From Cognatundibacterium aquatile (GTDB lineage Bacteria; Pseudomonadota; Gammaproteobacteria; Burkholderiales; Burkholderiaceae_D): a stretch of DNA of 64,000 bases. The DNA lies in contig NZ_JACOFT010000003.1 of the NCBI RefSeq assembly GCF_014699135.1, forward strand, positions 496,001-560,000. Direction: 5' to 3'. The position numbers were made by a program, and so were the translations under genes. Positions 8,838 to 17,519 of the stretch are shown one piece after another. Positions within the stretch are counted from its first letter, which is position 1; each line of letters opens with the position of its first letter. Below the pieces are notes generated by a model, which was not told where the DNA came from, searched no databases, and saw only the letters and a list, made by a program, of their open reading frames with translations.

Positions 8838-11528
8838 TTATTTATTTCCTGAGCCTAAATGTTGCAAGAAAAAGGCTTCATATTTTTTGTGCCAAGCTTT
8901 GGCTTTGATTGCACCGCCCAGCGCATGTTCTCCATCCGGGTCGAGGAAAAGATCGACCAGCGTTTCTTTCCCATTTTCCAGTAGTGCGCGATAGACGTTC
9001 ACCGTGTCCTGATACAGCACGTTAGGATCTTGCATGCCGTGTACCAGCAGCAGTGGCTTTTTCAACCCCGCTGTCAGTGGCAATAAAGAATATTTGCGCA
9101 GATTAGGCTTGCTGCGCTCAGTCTTGCCTATGGTGCGACCGCTGTACCAACTGTTGTAGTTTTCCCATTCGGTCGGACCTGCACCTGCAATCCCTGCAGC
9201 GAAGGTGTCCGGGCTGGTGTACATCGTGTATTGGGTCTGGAAACCGCCGAAACTCCATCCTGTCAGGCCGATACGATGGCCATCAACACCCAAGTTTTTT
9301 TGCATGAATTGCGCCAGATCTTCGAGGTCTTCGGTTTGCGGTTTGCCAGCCTGTTCCCAGTTTGCATCGCTGAATTTGCGACCGTAATTGGAATGTCCGC
9401 GCGGATCAACGGCAACCGTAACATAGCCATTTTTTGCCGACATATACATGCCAAACATATAGGCCGTTTGTTGGAAGCTGTCGGTTTCAATGATGTGTCT
9501 GTCATTCAACGGGCCGCCGTAGGTGTACACGATGGCGGGACGCAGATCGCTGGTTTTCCAGTTCGCTGGCTTGAAAACATACGCCTGTATCTGGTCGCCA
9601 TGGCGGTTGGTGAAACTGAAACGTTCCGGTTGTTGTACATCAATCGCTTGCCACTGAGGATCGTGACTTTGCGTGAGGAGTGTGATTTTGCTGGTCTTCA
9701 CGTCGATCAGTTTTAATTCCGGACGGTTTGACCACTGGCCTGCAACGCTGGCGAGTTTGTCGCCGCTGTCGGCAACATCGCTGGCACGATGGAAGTCGCG
9801 GGTTTGTCCCAGCGCTTTCATTTCTCCGCTGGCGATATCGACTTTGTATGCATTCATTGACGCGAAGTCGTCTTTATTTGCCAGCACGAACATCGATTTA
9901 CTGTCGGGTGTAAAGCCGATAATCTGATGCGCTTCAAAATCACCTTTCAGAATGGCTTTAGCGCTGCCGCTGCCATTGCTGTTATCGGTACTGATGATGT
10001 AGGGCTGGCGATATCCCTGCTCGTCAAGTACCGCGATCAACTGTTTTCCGTCAGGAGTAAATTTTGGCTCCAGCACATTCACGACTTCATGGCCGACATT
10101 GCCGCGACGTTCAAACACCAGTGCTGGCTTGACACCTTCTTCTGCTTTACCTACATAAATGCGCAGCAGATTTTTTTCGCGTTCCCAGGTTGAAAATGTA
10201 TAGCGACTGCCATCTTTCGCCCAGCTGACTTTACTCATTTCAAACCAGACATCGCCGCCGTTGTTAGTGAATACCGGTTGTGGCTGACGGACAGATGTAT
10301 CGGTCACGCGGCGAATGTATAAGGCCGTTGCCGGGATTTTGCGCTTGTCATCCGAGACTTCGCGCGGCACTTTTTTTGCTGTCGCAAAGCGCTCGTTGTA
10401 ATTCATGATTTCAACCTGACGCTCAGAAGATGGTTTCACTTTACCGGTTTCTTCGTCGACATCGGGTGCCACTGCGGAGATCGCCATCCATTGTTTATCT
10501 TCGCTCAGCACCGTGTTGGCGATGCTATATTTTTTCTCTGCATCATCGGGATGGATCAGTTCGCGATTCAACTGACGAATCGCACTGTTGTCAAAGGCGG
10601 CACTGTAGAGACTCGTGCTATCCATATAGATATAGCCTTTGTCGTCCGCGCGATAAGCAACGATGCGTTCTGCTTTATCGGTTTGCGTCAGCCTTTCTAC
10701 CTTGCCGCTGGCTGCCTGCAGACGAAATAAATCGCCGCGATACTGGAATATCAGTTCATTCTTTTTATTTGCCCAGACCAGATAATCGACACCGGGATAG
10801 AGGTCACTGGGTTTCAGTTTTTCTTTGGCGATTTTCTTTTTCAGTTCATCGCGTAGTTCCCATAATTCTTTTTGTTTGTCGCTGTCTTTATCGGCTTTAC
10901 TGTCTTTTTTGTCGTCCGCTTTCGCTACCGCAGTATCGGCCGTGCCACTGGTTTTTGCTGCTGCTTTTTCAGCCGCTTTTTCTTTTGCGGATTCGGCATC
11001 AGCTTCGGCTTTCTTCTTCGCATCGCGGGCTTTTTTATCGGCTAGCTCACGCTTCACTTCTTCTAAGCCAGCTTCTTCCCATTGTTGCAGATTGACTTTT
11101 TCGCCACGCAGATAAGCCGCGTGGGCTTCTGCTTTTGCCTGACGCTCTGTTTCTTCTTTTTCTTTTTGCTTCGCTTTCTTCTCGAATCGATCCCACACTT
11201 CCGGTGCATCGAAAGTCTTCATCAGTGCTGGAGAAGTGATCCGGCGGGTTTCACCTGTTTGTGTATCGTGCACATACAAATCAGAGCCGATTTCATTAAA
11301 CGGATTCCAGACGTAAGCAAGGTAGCGGCCATCGTGGCTGAAGCTGATCACTTTCGCAGACTGCCCGGCGTAGGGCTTGGCACGAAAAACCTGTTCCAAT
11401 GTCAGCTCGGCAGGGGCGGCTTTAGCAACGACATTGCTGGCCGGCGCAGCATGGGCGATTTGCTGCGGTAACAGCGCTGCGCCTGAGCATGCAAGGGCAA
11501 TACTGAGGGGGATAAATTTCGGAAACAT
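8838..11528 (-). CDS. S9-family (prolyl oligopeptidase/DPP-IV-like) peptidase with charged insert
   Basis: Predicted secreted serine peptidase of 896 residues. The start at 11528 is preferred because AAGG lies 8 nt upstream; an in-frame ATG at 11543 would add five residues and has no ribosome-binding site. A signal peptide ends near AHA-AP. A beta-propeller-like region is followed by the alpha/beta hydrolase domain: nucleophile in GLTGWSFGGFQT, Asp in HGMQDPNVLY and His in DGEHALGG. A Lys/Glu/Ala-rich, coiled-coil-like insert of about 120 residues (roughly 115-235, containing EKAAEKAAAK) interrupts the propeller and is unusual. It is a single-gene unit with its own terminator. Confidence 0.88.
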   Translation of the reverse strand: MFPKFIPLSIALACSGAALLPQQIAHAAPASNVVAKAAPAELTLEQVFRAKPYAGQSAKVISFSHDGRYLAYVWNPFNEIGSDLYVHDTQTGETRRITSPALMKTFDAPEVWDRFEKKAKQKEKEETERQAKAEAHAAYLRGEKVNLQQWEEAGLEEVKRELADKKARDAKKKAEADAESAKEKAAEKAAAKTSGTADTAVAKADDKKDSKADKDSDKQKELWELRDELKKKIAKEKLKPSDLYPGVDYLVWANKKNELIFQYRGDLFRLQAASGKVERLTQTDKAERIVAYRADDKGYIYMDSTSLYSAAFDNSAIRQLNRELIHPDDAEKKYSIANTVLSEDKQWMAISAVAPDVDEETGKVKPSSERQVEIMNYNERFATAKKVPREVSDDKRKIPATALYIRRVTDTSVRQPQPVFTNNGGDVWFEMSKVSWAKDGSRYTFSTWEREKNLLRIYVGKAEEGVKPALVFERRGNVGHEVVNVLEPKFTPDGKQLIAVLDEQGYRQPYIISTDNSNGSGSAKAILKGDFEAHQIIGFTPDSKSMFVLANKDDFASMNAYKVDIASGEMKALGQTRDFHRASDVADSGDKLASVAGQWSNRPELKLIDVKTSKITLLTQSHDPQWQAIDVQQPERFSFTNRHGDQIQAYVFKPANWKTSDLRPAIVYTYGGPLNDRHIIETDSFQQTAYMFGMYMSAKNGYVTVAVDPRGHSNYGRKFSDANWEQAGKPQTEDLEDLAQFMQKNLGVDGHRIGLTGWSFGGFQTQYTMYTSPDTFAAGIAGAGPTEWENYNSWYSGRTIGKTERSKPNLRKYSLLPLTAGLKKPLLLVHGMQDPNVLYQDTVNVYRALLENGKETLVDLFLDPDGEHALGGAIKAKAWHKKYEAFFLQHLGSGNK

Positions 11529-11563
11529 AGCACTTGCCTTCATTTTTTTATAGATTGGAACGG

Positions 11564-11589
11564 AGAGAGCAACTGATCAGTTGCTCTCT
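11564..11589. promoter_or_regulatory. Perfect 26-bp palindrome upstream of the S9 peptidase
   Basis: The half-site agagagcaactga (11564-11576) is followed directly by its exact reverse complement (11577-11589). It lies 36 bp upstream of the preferred peptidase start, probably inside its promoter or 5' leader. It could be an operator for a dimeric repressor or an RNA hairpin. Confidence 0.5.
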
Positions 11590-11774
11590 GATGCGAAAAA
11601 TACAGGATGTATCTGCATTTTCCACATGCAAAAAGAGACATCTATTTTGCAGACGAACTGCATAGACTTGCACCTGTGGACAGAGTTCCTGGCAGATATA
11701 ACTATTTTTATCTGGTTCCTTTCATTTGGCTTGGGATGCGCGAAATTGCTGAGAATAAAAGTTATCAAAAGTTC

Positions 11775-11814
11775 TTGATGCTTATTGTTTTGGTGTTATA
11801 GTTAACTACAACAC
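11775..11814 (+). promoter_or_regulatory. Sigma70 promoter with overlapping GntR (YtrA-type) operator
   Basis: A -35 TTGATG (11775-11780) and a -10 TATAGT (11797-11802) are 16 bp apart. A 22-bp near-perfect palindrome with outer halves GTGTT and AACAC and core TAGTTAACTA (11793-11814) covers the -10. It lies about 100 bp before the GntR gene, so autorepression of the operon is likely. No gene is seen in the rest of 11590-11912. Confidence 0.7.
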
Positions 11815-11912
11815 TAATTCATGTCGAAGTGGAGTGTGAATGTAGCGATATATCGAAGCTGAATGGATGACGGCATCGCGTTTGGTGCAGTCAATGAAAA
11901 TGAGGAGGGAAT

Positions 11913-12293
11913 ATGAGTGTCAACTGGCATGATCAGTCGCCGATCTATCGGCAACTGAAGGAGAAGGTGCAAGCCATGATACTGGACGGTGTTCTGAAAC
12001 CAGGCGATGCCTTGCCTTCTGTCAGACAGATTGCTGCGGATTATCAGATTAATCCGATCACGGTATCGAAGGCGTATCAGGAACTGGTCGATGAATCTTT
12101 AGTGGAAAAACGCAGGGGAATAGGTATGTATGTGACGGAAGGTGCATCAGACAAATTGCTGGCGACCGAGCGGCAGCGTTTTATCGAAGAAGAATGGCCA
12201 GCCATGCTGGATCGAATCCGCCGTTTAGGGATAGGCGCAGATGAATTGCTGGCGCAAATGAAACGCGGCCAGACTAAAGGAGATGAATCATGA
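11913..12293 (+). CDS. GntR-family regulator, YtrA subfamily
   Basis: 126 residues. An N-terminal winged helix-turn-helix (about 10-75; PIYRQLKEKVQAMILDG, LPSVRQIAADYQINPITVSK) is followed by a short helical dimerisation tail with no ligand domain. This is the YtrA layout, in which the regulator controls an adjoining ABC transporter. The Shine-Dalgarno GAGGAGG is strong. The stop overlaps the ABC ATPase start by 4 nt. The palindrome on its promoter is the probable binding site. Confidence 0.9.
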   Translation: MSVNWHDQSPIYRQLKEKVQAMILDGVLKPGDALPSVRQIAADYQINPITVSKAYQELVDESLVEKRRGIGMYVTEGASDKLLATERQRFIEEEWPAMLDRIRRLGIGADELLAQMKRGQTKGDES

Positions 12294-13147
12294 GCGTCGT
12301 GGTTTCCGCAAAAAATCTTTGTAAAAAATACGGTAAGCAGCGTGTTCTGGACAATATCAGTTTTGAGATTCCGGCTGGTCGCATCGTTGGTCTGATCGGG
12401 CCAAATGGTTCCGGCAAAACGACGACGCTCAAAGCCATACTTGGATTGACCCCGTTTGACGGTGAAATGCAGGTACTGGGGCTGAATCCGCGCAGTGAGC
12501 GTGACGCCTTAATGCAGGAAATCAGTTTTATTGCTGACGTGGCGATATTACCTTCGTGGCTGACCGTACGTCAGGCAATCGATTTTGTTGAGGGCGTGCA
12601 TCCGAAATTCAATCGTACGAAAGCGGAGCGTTTTCTGGCAAAGACCAAATTGCAACCGCAACAGAAAGTTAAATCCATGTCGAAAGGTATGGTGGTGCAA
12701 CTGCATCTGGCACTGGTGATGGCGATTGATGCGAAGCTGCTGGTGCTGGATGAGCCGACGCTGGGCTTGGATATTCTTTATCGCAAACAGTTCTATCAGG
12801 ATTTACTGGAAGATTATTTTGATCAGAACAAAACCATCATCATCACCACGCACCAGGTCGAGGAAATCGAGCACGTACTCAGCGATGTCATGTTCGTCCA
12901 GGATGGGCAAATTCGCCTCTCATCCAGTATGGAGGAACTGGAGCGTCGTTTTATCGAATTGATTGTGCGTGATGAATTTGTCGATCGTGCGCAAGCCTTG
13001 CAGCCTATCGATCAACGGAAAACATTTGGGCAGACAACGATGTTGTTTGACGGTGTCAACCGTGAACAATTGGCTCAATTTGGAGAAACCAGACAACCGA
13101 GTGTTGCCGACTTATTTGTGGCGATGATGAAGGGGGGGAAAGTATGA
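12290..13147 (+). CDS. ABC transporter ATP-binding protein
   Basis: 285 residues. Walker A GPNGSGKTT (about 37-45), Walker B LLVLDEPTLGLD (about 148-159), and the H-loop in IITTHQVEEIE are present. The signature loop is SKGMVVQLHLAL, where the usual LSGGQ has become MSKGM, as in the YtrB/CcmA-like branch. It is the middle gene of a GntR-ATPase-permease operon with ATGA overlaps on both sides. The substrate is unknown. YtrA-type exporters respond to cell-envelope stress in Gram-positive bacteria, but this does not fix the role here. Confidence 0.9.
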   Translation: MSVVVSAKNLCKKYGKQRVLDNISFEIPAGRIVGLIGPNGSGKTTTLKAILGLTPFDGEMQVLGLNPRSERDALMQEISFIADVAILPSWLTVRQAIDFVEGVHPKFNRTKAERFLAKTKLQPQQKVKSMSKGMVVQLHLALVMAIDAKLLVLDEPTLGLDILYRKQFYQDLLEDYFDQNKTIIITTHQVEEIEHVLSDVMFVQDGQIRLSSSMEELERRFIELIVRDEFVDRAQALQPIDQRKTFGQTTMLFDGVNREQLAQFGETRQPSVADLFVAMMKGGKV

Positions 13148-14076
13148 AAACGATGAAGTTTTTATTATTGCGGGAATGGTGGGAGAGCCGTCAGTTATTT
13201 ATCCGGACGGGTTTGATCCTGATAGCTTTATCTGTCGTATCCGCAATTATTTCTGCCATCGTGATGCAAGACCCTGGCGCATCCCGTATCTTGCCTGGTG
13301 CTGTACTGACAGCCGAGCAACTGAGTAACGAAGTGGATGGCATTGCCGGACATAGCCTGGCAGGGCGGATGTTTGGTTTTTGCGTTGCCATGATTTTTTT
13401 CATGTACTCGTATTTTTCCGGAGCCCTGAGTGAGGAAAGGAAAGACCACAGTATTCTGTTCTGGAAATCTTTGCCGGTCTCTGACGCGCAAACGGTGATG
13501 GCCAAAGTGTTGTTCGGAGTGCTGGCGATTCCTCTTTTCATGTTGGTCGCTTCAATCATTTCCAATATTCTGGCGTTAAGCATCTTATGCATCGGCCATG
13601 CTTTACAAGGGCGCTGGCTGTTTTTATCGGTATTCAGTCATGCAGGACTCTGGTCGCCGGTTCTTGATACCTTAAGAGTTTTTCCGGTGTTTATTTTGTG
13701 GTCATTACCAACGGTGGGCTGGTTGTTACTGGTCTCCAGCGTGCTGACCAAGCGGGTCGGTTTGTGGGCAGTACTGGGGCCGGTCGCCGTCTTTTTGTTG
13801 CTGGTTCTGCTCTGCAAATCGTTGAATATGACGCTCGATTCTTTTGTCTATTTGTGGCTGGGGCGCTTGCTATTTAGTCTTTTGCCATTCAGCTGGTTAT
13901 TGAATGCTGAATTACTCAAGCAGCATAACGGGTTTAAAAATGCGCTGGATTCTATCGTGCGTTCAGCACCAACGGATAGCTGGGATACATTCCTGCATCT
14001 GAATATCTGGTGCGGAGTGCTGGTCGGTGCATTATTTATTTACGGTGCTATCCGTATGCGGACTTACCGCGAGTGA
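13144..14076 (+). CDS. ABC-2-type transporter permease
   Basis: 310 residues with about six hydrophobic segments (near 20-40, 72-92, 118-145, 170-200, 210-230 and 280-303) and a large loop between the first two. It overlaps the ATPase gene by 4 nt and ends the operon before a strong bidirectional terminator. It is the membrane partner of the preceding ATPase. Nothing in the sequence names a substrate. Confidence 0.85.
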   Translation: MKTMKFLLLREWWESRQLFIRTGLILIALSVVSAIISAIVMQDPGASRILPGAVLTAEQLSNEVDGIAGHSLAGRMFGFCVAMIFFMYSYFSGALSEERKDHSILFWKSLPVSDAQTVMAKVLFGVLAIPLFMLVASIISNILALSILCIGHALQGRWLFLSVFSHAGLWSPVLDTLRVFPVFILWSLPTVGWLLLVSSVLTKRVGLWAVLGPVAVFLLLVLLCKSLNMTLDSFVYLWLGRLLFSLLPFSWLLNAELLKQHNGFKNALDSIVRSAPTDSWDTFLHLNIWCGVLVGALFIYGAIRMRTYRE

Positions 14077-14082
14077 TCGTTA

Positions 14083-14116
14083 AAAAGGCCTGAAATACAT
14101 CGGTTTCAGGCCTTTT
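14083..14116. terminator. Bidirectional terminator between the ABC operon and the EamA gene
   Basis: The arms aaaaggcctgaaa and tttcaggcctttt form a perfect 13-bp stem with an 8-nt loop, flanked by A-runs and T-runs on opposite sides. It serves both converging units. Confidence 0.9.
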
Positions 14117-14135
14117 GATTTTTTAATCTTTTATG

Positions 14136-15008
14136 TCAGCGTGCCGGTCTGACGACCAAGGCCACGCCTGCCAGCGCAATACTCATTCCTGCTAACGCGG
14201 TCAGGGTGAATTGCTCACCAAACATCAGCCACGCCATCGCAGCGGTGACGGCCGGTACCAGATACATATAGCTGGTGACTTTGGTTGCTTCGCCGTGCCG
14301 TATCATGATGTACAAAACGGAGATACCAATACCGGATAGCACCAGAACAGACCATGCAAGTGCGCCGAAAAATTGTGGTGTCCATAATATAGTTTGCGTT
14401 TCCAGCATCCATGCAAATGGCGCGGTCACTAACAGCGACGCCGCAAATTGAATCACTTGCCCGGTGCGCACATCAAACGAAGGGCAGGTTTTTTTCTGAT
14501 ACAGCGTACCTATCGTCATCGCAAATAAGGCCATCACGGCCAGACTGACACTGGTCAGTGACAAAGCGACGACAGAAATTTTGTTCGCCACGACCAGACC
14601 CACGCCAGCGATACCGAAAGCCAGCCCCAGCCACTGTTTGCCACGGATGCGTTCGCCGATGAACGGCCCCATGACCGCTGTCAGAATAGGTTGGATATTA
14701 GCGATCAGCGCCGCCACACCAGCAGGCATGCCGAGTTTGACGGCACACCAGATACCGCCGAGATACAAGGCTTGCATCAGTATGCCCGCGATGGCAATCG
14801 GTAACAGGTCTTTGCGGGCGGGCCACGGTGCACGCATGAGTATGGCGAGCGTCAGCATCATAACGACCACGCCCAGATAGCGCATGCATAAAAACGTCAG
14901 CGGCTCTGCATAGGGCAGACCATACTTGGCGACCACGTAACCGGACGCCCAGATAAAGATGAAAATGGCGGGCAAAGATTTCAGTAACAAGCTCTGGTTT
15001 GATTGCAT
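14136..15008 (-). CDS. EamA/DMT-family transporter
   Basis: 290 residues with about ten predicted transmembrane helices, made of two tandem EamA repeats (about 10-140 and 155-285). Family features include FIWASGYVVAKYGL at the start and YLVPAVTAAMAWLMFGEQ in the second repeat. Proteins of this type export amino acids or metabolites, and the substrate is not predictable here. The frame starts at ATG 15008. It is a single gene that converges on the ABC operon. Confidence 0.88.
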   Translation of the reverse strand: MQSNQSLLLKSLPAIFIFIWASGYVVAKYGLPYAEPLTFLCMRYLGVVVMMLTLAILMRAPWPARKDLLPIAIAGILMQALYLGGIWCAVKLGMPAGVAALIANIQPILTAVMGPFIGERIRGKQWLGLAFGIAGVGLVVANKISVVALSLTSVSLAVMALFAMTIGTLYQKKTCPSFDVRTGQVIQFAASLLVTAPFAWMLETQTILWTPQFFGALAWSVLVLSGIGISVLYIMIRHGEATKVTSYMYLVPAVTAAMAWLMFGEQFTLTALAGMSIALAGVALVVRPAR

Positions 15009-15141
15009 ACGAGATTCATTCGTTCAGGGTGGATGTTTAATGGTTTTGCGTTGTTGTCCGGGTGTTGGATGCGAGCGTCGCTACCAGATATTGGCGACCA
15101 TTTTTCTATATCTTCGCATAAAGCATTTTGGGCATAGATGA

Positions 15142-15180
15142 AAAAAAACCTGTGATGCCGAAACATGCACAGGTTTTTTT
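15142..15180 (-). terminator. Terminator of sodB
   Basis: The arms aaaaaaacctgtg (15142-15154) and cacaggttttttt (15168-15180) form a strong stem with a T-run on the minus strand, 46 bp after the sodB stop codon. Confidence 0.85.
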
Positions 15181-15225
15181 CATCTGTTCCGACTGATGTC
15201 AGAACAGACCCGGTAACACGGTAAC

Positions 15226-15804
15226 TTACGCCAGGTTCGCTGCAGCGAAATCCCAGTTAACCAGCGCCCAGAATGCTTCCAGATATTTTGGACGGGCATT
15301 ACGGTAGTCGATGTAGTAAGCGTGTTCCCACAGATCGCAAGTGATCAGTGGTTTGTCTGTTGTTGTCAGCGGTGTCGCTGCATTCGATGTGTTGACGATA
15401 TCTAATGTACCGTCAGCTTTTTTCACCAGCCATGTCCATGAAGAACCGAAGTTGCCGACAGCTGATTTATTGAAGGCTTCTTTGAATGCATCGAAAGAAC
15501 CCCATTTTGCGTTGATCGCGTCAGCCAGTGCACCAGTAGGAGCGCCACCACCATTAGGTTTCAGGCCATTCCAGTAGAAAGTGTGATTCCAGATTTGCGC
15601 AGCATTGTTGAATACGCCGGCGGAAGATTTTTTAACGATTTCTTCGAGCGTGGAATTTTCGAATTCCGTACCTTTGATCAGGTTGTTCAGGTTGGTCACA
15701 TAAGTCTGGTGATGCTTGCCGTAGTGATATTCCAGTGTTTCTTTGGAAATGTGCGGAGCCAGAGCGTCCAATGCATAGGGCAATGCCGGTAAGGTATGTT
15801 CCAT
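15226..15804 (-). CDS. sodB: Superoxide dismutase, iron type
   Basis: 192 residues, normal for bacterial Fe-SOD. The enzyme converts superoxide to hydrogen peroxide and oxygen in the cytosol. Metal ligands are visible: His in [16 protein letters not shown], His in [10 protein letters not shown], and Asp and His in [14 protein letters not shown]. Gln in [10 protein letters not shown] is the second-sphere residue typical of the iron form. No signal peptide is present. An AAGGA ribosome-binding site precedes the ATG. It forms a one-gene unit with its own terminator, downstream of xseA on the same strand. Confidence 0.97.
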   Translation of the reverse strand: MEHTLPALPYALDALAPHISKETLEYHYGKHHQTYVTNLNNLIKGTEFENSTLEEIVKKSSAGVFNNAAQIWNHTFYWNGLKPNGGGAPTGALADAINAKWGSFDAFKEAFNKSAVGNFGSSWTWLVKKADGTLDIVNTSNAATPLTTTDKPLITCDLWEHAYYIDYRNARPKYLEAFWALVNWDFAAANLA

Positions 15805-15991
15805 GATGTGTCCTTTTAGTTTTCTTCAGTGGGTTCCGTTTGAACGACGAACGGGTAAAACAGCCATTGTAAGCGTTTGTGCAAAAGCTTGCAGCGCCGC
15901 CGTGTGGTTTTCCGGATTACGTCTGTGCCGCCAGATAGCATGGGCCAGTTCAGACTATGCTATCAACTTCATCGGGTCGCCCGGTTTGCTC

Positions 15992-17356
15992 TCATTGATC
16001 CAGACTGGTCTGGACGCTGCTGATGCCCACGTCAGCACTGCCGTTTGCCAGACGGATGTTGACCAGACTCTGCGGGTGCAACTCGTGTGTTGAACGCAGG
16101 AGTTTGCCTTTGTGGTCGCGGATAATCGCGTATCCACGATCCAGCGTGCGTTGCGGATTCAGTAATTCCAGCTGTGTTTGCAGCGCGCTCAGTTGCTGGC
16201 GTTGCTGTGACAGCGTGTGGCGCTGGCATTGCTGCAAGCGATGCCGGAGTTCGTTTACCTGTGTACGTGCCGAATTCACATCAGGGCGCTGGTTTTTCAG
16301 TTGCGTGTTTAGTTGTGTCAGTGCGTGGCGCGAACGTTGCAAGGGAATTCCGCTGCTGTAACGCAAACTTTGCAGGCAATGCTGTAATTGCTGTCGTTTT
16401 AATGAAATCGCCGCTGCCGGGCTGAGCAGACGGCGTGAAAGCCAGTCCAGCGTCTGATTCTGGGTCGCGAGTTGTCTGTGCGTTGCTCTTTGCATGCGTT
16501 GTTGTTGCTGTTCTAACCCGGCGATCCAGTCGGCACGTGGTGTGGCCGCGAGCTCTGCCGCTGCCGTCGGCGTTGCTGCGCGCATATCGGCGGCGAAATC
16601 GGCAATCGTAAAATCGGTTTCATGGCCAATGCCCGCGATCACTGGCATGGGGCAGTTGGCGATGGTGCGTGCGACGATTTCTTCATTGAATGCCCATAAA
16701 TCTTCTATGCTGCCACCGCCGCGGCAGACCAGCAGCACATCACATTCTTCGCGTGCGGCAGCGGTGGCTATCGCCTGCGCGATTTTGGCGCCAGACCCTT
16801 CGCCTTGTACCAGCGTCGGATACAGGATGACCTGAATATGTGGCACACGACGGCGCAATGTCGTCAGCACGTCGCGCAATGCGGCTGCCTGCGGGCTGGT
16901 GATGATGCCTATGGTTTTTGGAAACACCGGCAGCGGACGTTTGCGTTCCTGATCAAATAAGCCTTCCTGGCCCAGCTGCGCCTTCAGACGTAAAAAAGCT
17001 TCATACAGGTTGCCGACCCCGGCACGACGTATCGCTTCCACGCTTAGCTGGTAATCACCGCGCGGCGCATACAGCGTCACCAGCGCCCGCACCTCGACTT
17101 TATCGCCCTCGCGCGGCTGGAAATCGGCATATTGTGCACGACCCCGGAACATGACGGCACGCACCTGAGCCTCGCTGTCTTTGAGGGTGAAATACCAATG
17201 TCCAGAGCTGGCGCGGGTGAAATTCGATATTTCGCCGGAAACCCAGGTCAGCGGGATATTGCGTTCCAATAATTGCGCTACGGCGCTGTTAAGCGCCGAA
17301 ACACTGATGACAGCGCTTGTCGCAATTGAGTTTGAAGGGCGGGAATCAGTGTTCAT
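15992..17356 (-). CDS. xseA: Exodeoxyribonuclease VII large subunit
   Basis: 454 residues from ATG 17356; a TTG at 17371 would add five. The N-terminal OB-fold (about 15-110) includes [17 protein letters not shown] and [20 protein letters not shown]. The catalytic core (about 125-330) includes [20 protein letters not shown] and [17 protein letters not shown] long Gln/Arg-rich coiled-coil tail binds the small subunit XseB, whose gene is not in this window. The enzyme degrades single-stranded DNA in mismatch repair and recombination. A DnaA-box-like CTGTCCACA lies 20 bp before the start, at the edge of the DnaA-box array. Confidence 0.96.
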   Translation of the reverse strand: MNTDSRPSNSIATSAVISVSALNSAVAQLLERNIPLTWVSGEISNFTRASSGHWYFTLKDSEAQVRAVMFRGRAQYADFQPREGDKVEVRALVTLYAPRGDYQLSVEAIRRAGVGNLYEAFLRLKAQLGQEGLFDQERKRPLPVFPKTIGIITSPQAAALRDVLTTLRRRVPHIQVILYPTLVQGEGSGAKIAQAIATAAAREECDVLLVCRGGGSIEDLWAFNEEIVARTIANCPMPVIAGIGHETDFTIADFAADMRAATPTAAAELAATPRADWIAGLEQQQQRMQRATHRQLATQNQTLDWLSRRLLSPAAAISLKRQQLQHCLQSLRYSSGIPLQRSRHALTQLNTQLKNQRPDVNSARTQVNELRHRLQQCQRHTLSQQRQQLSALQTQLELLNPQRTLDRGYAIIRDHKGKLLRSTHELHPQSLVNIRLANGSADVGISSVQTSLDQ

Positions 17357-17519
17357 GAGGCATACAATCAAAAAAGCTGTCCACAGAAGCTTGTGGCGGT
17401 CACCAGCATGTCATTACGACAGTAATAAGTCAAAAGAAATGCAAATTCTGAATATAAGTCCTTGATTTTTATTATCAATCTCCCTGCAAATAAATCAGGC
17501 AATATGAAAAAATCCTTAC

